Of a stretch of 34,585 nt of DNA, positions 24,801-29,700 are shown in pieces (positions within the stretch are counted from its first letter, which is position 1; every line of letters begins with the position of its first letter). The position numbers and the translations under genes were made by a program. The stretch covers positions 1 through 34,585 of the IMG/VR virus record IMGVR_UViG_3300042292_000592. One strand, written 5' to 3'. The notes under the pieces were generated by a model, which worked only from the letters and a program-made list of their open reading frames with translations, was not told where the DNA came from and searched no databases. Source of the stretch: a virus.

Positions 24801-25289
24801 GGCAAGGTTGGTTCGTACATGAAGGGCGGTATGACATACATGAATGGAGGTATGACATATATGAAGGGCGGCATGATGTATGGTGCTGGCGGCATGACAT
24901 ACGGCCCAGCGCAACAGGCTGTTCCTGCGATCTTGCATGGCGGAGAATATGTAATTAATCATAAAGCGGTGCAAAGAATTGGAACCGATGCTCTTGACCG
25001 CATGAACTCGCTTAGAATATCAAAGCCGAATTTGCCAACAATGCCAAGTGTTCCAAGTATAAATATGTCTAACATGAGAGCGAGCAATGTGCCTGGAGCG
25101 TCCAGCACTGGCACTGGTTACTCCACTCAGAATGTAAATATTTATGTTGATAATTTCATAGGCGAGCCTGAGTGGTTTAAGGGTATGATGAAAGAATACA
25201 ATACAAAAGTATTGCCAAGAAATCAAAAAGCGGCGGGGTTGGAAAATAGAGTAATCAATACCTATAACGGCATTAACAGGGGGATGTAG
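12855..25289 (+). CDS. Giant tail tape measure protein, 4144 aa
   Basis: The longest gene in the window. It fixes tail length, is wrapped by the chaperones, fills the tube and is ejected with the DNA. The N-terminus (SDTGDLTARLGIDASVTGAD) and the region around residues 330-405 (LKDIADAFPEVSAAATTFGL, GASANSIKVSLQRMV) match TP901-type tape measure cores. Residues about 760-2150 are Lys/Ala/Pro-rich low complexity with an (AAP)n tract (1746-1795). About 2200-2640 are hydrophobic helices. About 2708-2848 are a charged coiled coil. About 3200-3900 are hydrophobic and Trp-rich, including 40-residue repeats. Met/Gly repeats (3989-4017) and the usual tape measure ending GGEYVINHKAVQRIG close it. No lytic domain is evident. 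At 1.5 angstrom per residue, it predicts a tail of about 620 nm. There is no ribosome binding site. Confidence 0.93.
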   Translation: MSDTGDLTARLGIDASVTGADSVSGLAQNVASLSQQLLQLSQGAIRQASVQDQLSKALDRTKLSTSLARTALHDYRQSAALANTVIRQTEKHLIALDAAQRKVAASGGMTPAIQKSYAQTNTHLNSMIASSGKLEKVMKGNAIEAYGNKISKAGIAAQRSSYYMAAAVTAPILQAFRTAFFNYTKLEREQVRLTKLISDGFGTGAEAIVLARKEMEKMNAPLDKITRTFGVSRILVQGLAGDFAELGVSTAFFTNLDGQVSNAITELVDLTVKLEKLGNLDIGQSQAFIQSVYQNILRVRRDLATQGGYTLDLTDADTMQKIIAELTGQLAIFNLVENKTTLSLKDIADAFPEVSAAATTFGLSMSETTALLAPMVAAGYQVGASANSIKVSLQRMVAMTKQNTGIIQGLNQALGDDFQYSAGVGMENIQMLVDGFNSLLSIKGEQGTLELFARLFGVRQGPRMETSIRQLAAFQTELDKVGSAERTIANELENKVNQRLKAYGYEGVSLKKIVDLSNLHRMATKEVNGEYTQQAKLVQEGQKDAAKALQGVYSDTTDFIAKVGTEAGKIYFMEAMGGASFAGAQMEQELNAAIDTAAIRFDKLREALLGIGRAIIPVVDSVVKIILPLFQKVEDFLKGLGPGTRKALGFLVFAALLIPQFKIIMATMKVLFGGAISGFGKMIFGANGLRSSLMGVKAVTVSLQDILTNPKITRGYNKLTQYTDDTFLLEQKRDAPGYRKGILNRRKMVPDASGVSLPVRELLENSGMADPSGKKSVKSILGASSKLGLKNTEELIDSMLRDMGAIPAKIADASTKATESTAKSIAKSLKGTIFQNNTFIGNKFGGGTAGPGGTGTGPRTPKTPATGGTPIGAPITPRSGGRPASGFGSRKAFGGISDVLIGEEERLADSMATPSRYFTDPRFDQASSRKISIPSAKDMGKAATISAPIAAAVKEVADGAKAELEALSKTVTKEVEKAKEVVKEATKPKGKSPRGSPKKVKTAVEKTVGEAVSAATAPLKETVGAVTEASAGTSAAVEKATKNAVKAGKVVSKATRAPAGQAALVKLSYKEIADFFDSAGQQIPDEYEFIKTTQREMELTKKAKSDFFKNLTKQFEKKSPTPFGSFRGKNFFAFNAERSASSRPYLPVISQLLSDQTDPRVNPRMSQTMNVNAKNKARNYVGSIQEKLALDQASRRSGVSNREKAEAVKQRKAAQAARLAAYSFEDGPPVGVEQIQGPANANVIKKLQDDLDAAKKAFDAPIQQKDLIGSSVEKVRAKQRGVIRKSQDALVKALMLNTEKFIPATPATSALLNVQNQMPSSQLQNMPSQKKDYSNLLSNVVKDIDATGLDPKARVLYETNLQKQIDSLRTTKDKVLKQVIEEEFAQIKADNLSKAPLGSKITSAGEKKIREQALRNVAQKRGLDSIQAFNPLSVDYDSGAEKALLSNKKAVDATKKMFKNMGDSGKVFAGHLDEMVADVSPAKTAARTKALNQFKKMRDKLPAVSGGMGAVGKEMQSLRDIVNKSIDDFVNQLPKSFGDNKKAIIRQVAQATVGATPGAGVGPVLATSLDLMNQEVDSATAKSIKSRLDNTIKDLLISIKQTPQLGKGSASPGQMAKKSLGRVFEKAKGLAKNVTANHTLLVQSLSDILTDSLASGTYAVAEAEKGAQGIFKRAAGLAGTLKQNTLIEMGNIVQDVRRGKAVKAQRSAAGVGPAQTSRPAVRKASQAASKLETEAILNKVTGGKGAAPAAPAAPAAPAAPAAPAAPAAPAAPAAPAAPPAPPAPPAPPAPPAPPALADEQITKALGKAKVAQIAKIESQIAAMTAEQLASESGLKVQKAQKELKAKLNTLVKAQTEVAAAQANAEELGRSTTTRLKAAKEKLVGATNNAKTATDKLARAVSAAATSVAAPTSAPKPAPAPRLGPTAPATPSAVTAPKINIKDLKGIVPDTDSGSSRIVKAVKETAVSFDKSLANFFKGPNFFQGPNIFQGKLITADKLKFNITDRAKDASRLAKARGDLIDPDDPRAVAARQSMARRNFAKLKGRIETRTGKSLTDDQLASLGRKTGYTLPKGLVSKPKAPVFPTPTGAAIPKAPFFPTPSGAPIDKITKSLGTLQAKVSSVSNAITSKLTGAMSSAFKGASDAAAGLGSAYARAGGGFIASHLKLASSGLSVLAEGYRISSTAASTFTKMSLAASRAADKIGFSGKLTSSVIKDLGFAFGKVGSVLASTTNAEFKTFLSTLQRSKVTKAWTFMLTAGMITFVKSLKSAIMYLNIFGNTRARVEAMRAAIAALPAGVSRFRKSLVGLAAFTQIGAALKAGFGGILKTIFSVLAIAIKLNAAMLLFAPIVIVIGAIFFQLKRGVTDNSKAIAILKEGVILIKGAFYALANPIMDIINAYGGFTKATDQSGKTAGVIYTLARAFRAVAKAFNDFARGTGASFMKNTLGPVVIRLVNRFILLGRAIKGAFSGSASASNNFKAFLLSLLYEVLAFTSKILGYMETLLPHLGGVIGAIIGGVAKATIKMLEYLGGYAQEIAILFGSLIAGIGIALLPFTVGASAKIVAVGGALVTVGLAGEVIGKKLAKSSGDIDKWASGVGQSIANGLGSVAGSVNNKVKEGMDNIDKSYAKKIGRGINKALADGTGDPDGIKKAIDESLKKNAPAATAGGEALGSAIAKGMKKKLLEVKEDFTGRFFSRADAGVDRYIDTLKRGLDDQKDKALEAFDAQIDAIGQLADAEERLTAKIEYEEKRREMIRTKALDRENYLRERKVASYEGRTEDVRSLDLSFQKTERDSNKELKDFDLERVKTQQSEQREKAIDVINKEKDLLVKQYEQMFRDFDKQIEDIKTVGFSTEDEFKTLLSRLGVASQGFSDEIASTFDTAMNSLPMSINEVSDRSIGMFSTSMDKLVDEAKSKFGAANGTANATSILGAAYMLATGMPDAFKTAFNDGIIAQYVTPWSSKVTASIAGIIPRDLWVEAAGFALVEMVNELKRRLVALKGTLWAEFKAIFAAMPEADFQRVFGGAFADLEDIKAKMTGLFAEIVSIAAEINTIEISREQADSGGGGEGAAKGSTDGIAPGESMGNRDPKYGEHLVRRPLIPKVAIEVGDEKSGGGFFSSIADGAKNLADMLGPVKTAILGAVGAIAGFFSLKILFGIIQAAFAKIISFIAVLATASAAVALTVGVIIGVLIYLYIKVEAFRNFVNNVFTKAWEILGTVVTGVFDGVMLAINGVWDSIKAIGQNILGFMKEIWGAIGGIVKDTFNKIVSFFVDGYNALKDNFANLASSIWNSFSGVAGAVFDGIKEILSPIMELVGKIAAGIGIAIGIIVGAVMAVVGGVVVVIVNIFNAIKGPLFSVIGFVMDVIAKIYDIVGPVLEFVIGMVAKVISAPFKIINGVIDLVISMVSGISGAIIPIGSIILNVLLAPFKLLIDVFKKIAENPIVSWVARFVAMLALVAAVIATWGVKLALEAVWGMIKKVGDILSSLAKIVIDVVGTAFSFVKDLVLGVWDAIYSKVTGFIDWWHENIGSLWLIFVAVFAILYEAARWFFSWMKDTFGPILAKVWDGFKDAVGVVWDLLKQVGSWIGSAFSAAWDVLKKAASLFWDYLGGAIGFAWGIMKTVASWIGTAFGAAWDFLKKAASLYWDYLSFIIPFAWGVLKKVAGWIQTAFVFAWNVLKTAISFVWDVIKEGVNAVLPTLTILANFIGTVLGAAWDILRQGISFVWDAITVGFDLVSPTLGFFADIVGNVLGGAWGFLKEGVNFVWDAITAGWSFISPTLGFFADIVGNVLGGAWNVLKEGIGFVWDAIKTGWNFVSPILGFFADAIGKVIRGAIEKVIDIWNALKGAFQAVWDFVQPIIQKFGDFIGKAIRGSIEKVVEIWNGLKTAFQSVWDFIQPIISKIGNFIKDVIGGAVDFISAAISAIPSVFKTILNSIAGLFNRVVDLLGNFAFPKTILGIPVPIIGGKKVSDFIELPYLPTLYNGGKVGSYMKGGMTYMNGGMTYMKGGMMYGAGGMTYGPAQQAVPAILHGGEYVINHKAVQRIGTDALDRMNSLRISKPNLPTMPSVPSINMSNMRASNVPGASSTGTGYSTQNVNIYVDNFIGEPEWFKGMMKEYNTKVLPRNQKAAGLENRVINTYNGINRGM
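18090..18239 (+). repeat. Ala-Ala-Pro / Pro-Pro-Ala tract in the tape measure gene
   Basis: About fifty codons read GCN GCN CCN in a 9-nt period, shifting to CCN CCN GCN at the 3' end. Silent positions vary (cct, ccc, gct, gca, gcc, gcg), so it is old enough to have drifted or is held by selection on protein. It should form an extended, flexible linker. Short direct repeats of this kind slip easily, so length may vary between relatives. Confidence 0.85.
23581..24350 (+). repeat. 120-nt tandem repeats (40 aa, Trp-rich) in the tape measure gene
   Basis: A Trp codon preceded by Ala recurs in exact 120-nt register at 23631, 23751, 23871, 23991, 24111 and 24231. The unit pattern is roughly hydrophobic-x-G-x-hydrophobic-GAAW-x-hydrophobic-LK-x2-hydrophobic...FVWD. 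Some neighbouring units are nearly identical in DNA: the bases coding GFFADIVGNVL agree between 24071 and 24191. This implies recent duplication within a longer history of 40-residue units. The segment is strongly hydrophobic and may interact with the host membrane on ejection. Confidence 0.85.
24819..24905 (+). repeat. Met/Gly/Tyr tandem repeats near the tape measure C-terminus
   Basis: Four short units of the form (M/Y)(K/N)GGMTYM are encoded in tandem (MKGGMTYM, NGGMTYM, KGGMMYGA, GGMTYG), residues 3989-4017, just before the conserved GGEYVINHKA ending. The methionine density (about one residue in four) is exceptional. I know no function; flexible packing or oxidation-sensitive or metal-facing surface are speculative options. 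Confidence 0.75.
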
Positions 25290-25684
25290 TGAATACTAAC
25301 TCTTTATTGACCATCAATGGAACTGCGGTGACTGAGCATGGTAGGAAAATTTCACTTACTGAAGAGATTTCTGCTAATGATATTGAGCTCGCATCCGGGC
25401 TTAGGCGGCGGTTCTACAGTACAAATAAAAAACAGTTTTCTGTAACTTGGTCCTACCTACCTGATCTGCAATCAAAAACTTTAGATGCAAAACCGGGTCG
25501 TAATTTTCTACTGGCACTGGCGAACACTTCTGCCGTAGCGCTAGTTAGCATCGCCCTTGAGCCCGGTGAATCTCCCGTTGAGTATTCATGTTATCTTGAT
25601 TCTTATAGTGAATCATTACTTAGAAAAGACTTGTCAACTAAATGTTCATATTATGACGTTTCTTTGACATTGACGGAGCAATAA
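25289..25684 (+). CDS. Distal tail protein, short paralogue
   Basis: The 131-residue protein starts at GTG 25289, overlapping the tape measure stop by one base, with AGGGGG 7 nt upstream. The sequence is beta-rich: LTINGTAVTEHGRKISLTEE, RRRFYSTNKKQFSVTWSYLP, ARN-like PGRNFLLALA, and YSESLLRKDLSTKCSYYDV. It matches the last 130 residues of the next gene throughout (TEHGRK/TSHNRK, SVTWSYLP/NLSWSWLP, YSESLLRKDL/YSETLVRRDL), so the two are paralogues. Position right after the tape measure suggests a ring at the tail tip, equivalent to the distal tail protein or its partner. No enzymatic motif is seen. Confidence 0.7.
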   Translation: MNTNSLLTINGTAVTEHGRKISLTEEISANDIELASGLRRRFYSTNKKQFSVTWSYLPDLQSKTLDAKPGRNFLLALANTSAVALVSIALEPGESPVEYSCYLDSYSESLLRKDLSTKCSYYDVSLTLTEQ

Positions 25685-25687
25685 GAG

Positions 25688-26746
25688 ATGTCAGATAGTT
25701 TCTACTCTTTTAGTGAACCGTTTAACAGTGGTATAGATTTCTATAAAGCTGACGCTGCTGATGTTACAATTGATATTACTGTTAGTTCATCATTAGCAGC
25801 AGAAGTAAAAAAAATATCTCTTGCAAACACTGCAATCAATTCAAATTTAAACCTTACATCTAATTTGAGCAAGATAGCTTATGCTTCCGCTAATCTAGCA
25901 GTAGATGGCGCAACAGTAGTTGTCGCAACAGAAAGGCAGGATGGTTCCGTTGTAATAACGGCAGAAGTCTTTGTTGCAACTAATATTACAAAAATAGCAT
26001 TCGCCAATGCGTCTCTATCGATTGAGTCAAACGCCGCGTCCAGTGCTACTAAGCTATCAGCGGCTTCTTGCTCGCTAAGTTCTGAATCAAACTTAACATC
26101 TGTTGCAAAAAAGATTGCCAAAGCTCTGTCGCAAATAGCCCCCAACTCCACAATGACGGTTGGAGTGAAAAGGATTGCTACTGCTCTTGTAAGTCTTACT
26201 GGACAAATTAATCTATCAATTGCTGGAAAAATTACTCTTGCAACAATAAGAATAAATATTTTAAATAACGCAAATATTAGTGTGAAGTCAATTAAGTTTG
26301 CTATTGATGGGATTATGGACCTGTCGGCTATTCAGTCGTATATGTTAATTGATGACAAACCAATCACAAGCCATAACAGAAAGTTCGACTCCAGCTTGGA
26401 GCCCATATTTGTTCAAAATAAAAATTGGAACAACAGGAAGACTAGGTATTATAAATCTACATCTAGATCGGGCAGGCGAGTCTTTAATCTGTCATGGTCA
26501 TGGCTTCCCGGTTCCCAGGACCACACTGTCGATGGCAATAGGGCGAGGGATTTTATAAGCAGTATCGCTTCGGATCCAAGTCATCATACTTTTAAAATAA
26601 TTGATCTAGACGAGACAGGAATCACCCCTCCCACCGAGACGAGCTATAATGTATTAGTTAAAGACTACAGCGAGACGCTTGTTCGAAGGGATTTAGATAA
26701 TGGTGTATACTGGTGGGATTGCTCAATAAGCATGGAGGAAGTGTAG
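25688..26746 (+). CDS. Distal tail protein, long paralogue with repetitive N-terminus
   Basis: The 352-residue protein has two parts. Residues about 20-210 are irregular beta repeats rich in Ala/Ser/Asn with a recurring KIA-x-A...L...SNLTS pattern (KKISLANTAINSNLNLTSN, SKIAYASANLAVDGA, TKIAFANASLSIESN, KKIAKALSQIAPNSTM, KRIATALVSLTGQIN). From about 218 (LIDDKPITSHNRKF) to the end the sequence parallels the previous gene. A duplicated tail-tip subunit with an added solenoid-like arm is the simplest reading. The ATG at 25688 has a weak ribosome binding site (TAAGAG); the next gene is served by GGAGGAAG inside this one's end. Confidence 0.7.
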   Translation: MSDSFYSFSEPFNSGIDFYKADAADVTIDITVSSSLAAEVKKISLANTAINSNLNLTSNLSKIAYASANLAVDGATVVVATERQDGSVVITAEVFVATNITKIAFANASLSIESNAASSATKLSAASCSLSSESNLTSVAKKIAKALSQIAPNSTMTVGVKRIATALVSLTGQINLSIAGKITLATIRINILNNANISVKSIKFAIDGIMDLSAIQSYMLIDDKPITSHNRKFDSSLEPIFVQNKNWNNRKTRYYKSTSRSGRRVFNLSWSWLPGSQDHTVDGNRARDFISSIASDPSHHTFKIIDLDETGITPPTETSYNVLVKDYSETLVRRDLDNGVYWWDCSISMEEV

Positions 26747-29700
26747 ATGCTTGAATACGGCCTGTATGGCAAGGAAATATCAAGCTCTTTCAATAGCGCC
26801 TACACATCGATATCGCAAAAAGTAAAACCACTGATCATAGTGGATTGGCTAGATAGTCGTCATGTCGATAAGTTTGGAAACACTGAGATTGCCTCAACAA
26901 CATCTACATTATCCCAGCCGACCAGTGCCTTTGTGCAGTCAAGCGCATCGGGTATGCTCGCCAATGGCAGGTCTTTGTCAGAAAGAGAAATACAATTCAA
27001 TAGATCACGCCATGCTAATTTTTATTTTACTCCAAATGAATCAATTAATGGCATAGAACGACAGTCATTTACTTGGGCTGTGTGCGATGCTAAAGATGTA
27101 AATGGTAAAGTGATTACAGCAAATGGTCAATGGCATTGCCTTCCTTCTACGAAGGATGAAAATTATGAATTCGGCTATCAATCTTCGTCAAAAAGCACAA
27201 GCAATTTACATGCTACCCTGAACGGCTATGAGTTTTCCTCCCCGGTTGTAATGACATATGCATTTACAGAAAGAAAAGTTAATGTTATTAATGTAATAAC
27301 ATCTGAGTACAATGGTCAAATTAAATCTTATAATGTAAAAGCATACAATCAAACTGTTAATTTAGTTTACAATGAAGATGCTGAAATACCAGAAGATTCT
27401 TATTTTTTAGAGCACAATTTAATTGGTGTATCTAGTAATAATATTAATAAAATAGTTGTTACTGTATACACAACAAAGAATCCTTTGGATCATGCAAGGG
27501 TTAATGAAGTGTGCCCGATTTACAGAGAGGATATGACTGATTATGTCATTAACTTTGATGTCTCAAAAGTAAGAGATGTCCATGAAACCAGTCTGCCAAT
27601 AGGCGGAAGCGGCAGCTCGACATCTTCAATAACTTTTGATAACGGCGGCAAAGATTTTAATTTGTTTAGTTCATCATCAACATACGGCAAGTACATGAAG
27701 AAAGACATTCGTGTAAAAGTCTCCGCTGGGTGGGGTATCGGTAGTGCAAATCAAGAGTCGGCCTCTGCCGTACTATCTGCAAATGTCACTTCAACAAGTA
27801 ATGTTTGGACAGTTAACAGCGTCAACGATTTCCCAGCGGGCGGGGTTGGTGATGACTATGTTTTAACTATCAATAGTAGTAATATTTATAAAGAAAGAGT
27901 CTTGGCTCGAAAAGGTACTGGTAATTCATTTGATATTATCGAAAGGGGAATCGGAGGAACAGTTGCGAGAAGCCATGCTGCTGGGTCCGCAATATTTTTT
28001 GATGCGTTTGAATACGCACCGTATGGAATATTTTATGTTGATGAATGGCAGGGTTCATCATCAAGCATGACAGTAAGTGCCAATTTAACTGATCGAAGCA
28101 AGTTTGGTCAAGAAAAAATGATTACAAAAGGCTTTCTACTTCAAGAGGTGACGGTAGCGGAAGCAGTTGAGCATTTGACGCTGATGACTAATTATCCAAA
28201 ATCAGATATTGAATATCTTCTGAATCCAGCGAAAACTTATGCCAAAAGCAATTGCATTCTTCATTTGGGCTTTGATGAAAAAGATGTGGACAGGGCGAGC
28301 GCTCAAAGGATTGTTTCAAGTTCCTTAAGGGCTAGAATAGTAGAAATACCATCTACTGATTTAAATTCGGTGCGAGATATTAAGCTGGATGCAAATGATA
28401 GGAACCGTTCTTCTTATGAGAAGGCTCTTGATATAAATGGTTTTATCGCCCCCTCATTAACCACGACATCGAAAGAGATATCATCAAATAATGTTGTCGC
28501 TCTAAACTTTGTTTCGGGTAATTTTACGTCAAAAAATAATGATGTAATTGATAGCTATTTCAATGGCGTTTTTGATGGTTACTACATACCAGCAGAATCT
28601 GGTTTAAGAAACATAGTCATATCAATTAATAAAGGCGGAGTTCGTGTTTATCTGAATAAGATTAAAATTATTGATGAATGGTATGTGATAGATACTGGCA
28701 CTAATACGCCAGAAGTCCTCTATTCTGATTCATACGATATGGTTGCTGGAAAACCCTATGAATTAAGGATTGAATTTTTTACTGAGCAGCACATTGAAAA
28801 TGAGCCATTTAAGATATCATTGCTAACTGAGCATGATTCAACTCTATATTATATTGACTCTAGCGAGTGCTACACAATGGTTGCTGGCGATAGAATCGGG
28901 GTGAAGAATGAGAGCTCTTATTTAACATTTGCATCAAACACATGGACCCCAACAGCCAATGTGGATTATGTAAATAGGTCCTCAAGGACAAATGATGCCG
29001 TATACATAGGCCCAGTTAAAATCTCTGAGCCATCCGGGGTTGTCTCGGATCAAGAAAGCAAAAGTATTTTACTTGAATCTAATTCATACTTAAGAGTTCC
29101 TTATCATATATCTTATGATGTAACCAACTCATCAAGCGCCTCGCATACTGGCGCTTTCTCGATTGAGCTGTATGCGAAATTTCACACTCCAAGCGTGAGC
29201 GTGATTGCGGATCCAATTACCGTCACAAATAGTGGTGCATCCAGCTATTTAGTGAACGGAGTCCCTAATGCAACAATCGCTATGGTTCGCGGGGGGCTTT
29301 ACACATTTCAAGTTAACGCAACTGGTCATCCATTTTGGATTCAAACATCACCTGGCGCCCACAATCCAGCAAATGTTGTAACTTCTGGAATTGTAAACAA
29401 CGGAGCTGCTGTTGGGACCATCACATTTCAAGTTCCTGCTGATGCCCCAAGCACTCTGTATTATGTTTGCCAAAACCATTCCGTAATGGCTGGAACAATA
29501 ACTGTCACGGGAACGACCAGCCCACATGGATCATTCATGGGCGACGGGGAGTATGTTAGCAACTGGAATAACTCAAACTCATCTAGCGGCTTCGAGTTTT
29601 TTAACAATTCTTCAGAAAACGGTTTCAAAATAAAAGTTCTTGCTGCAAATTCTGCTGTTTTAACTAAAACAGTATCATCCGCATCCCCTCTTTTGAATTC

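Noticed and set aside
20641-25289. Lytic (muramidase or peptidase) domain in the tape measure protein
   Set aside because: I looked for SLT-type (ES.GxxxP) and M23-type (HxxxD...HxH) motifs and saw none.
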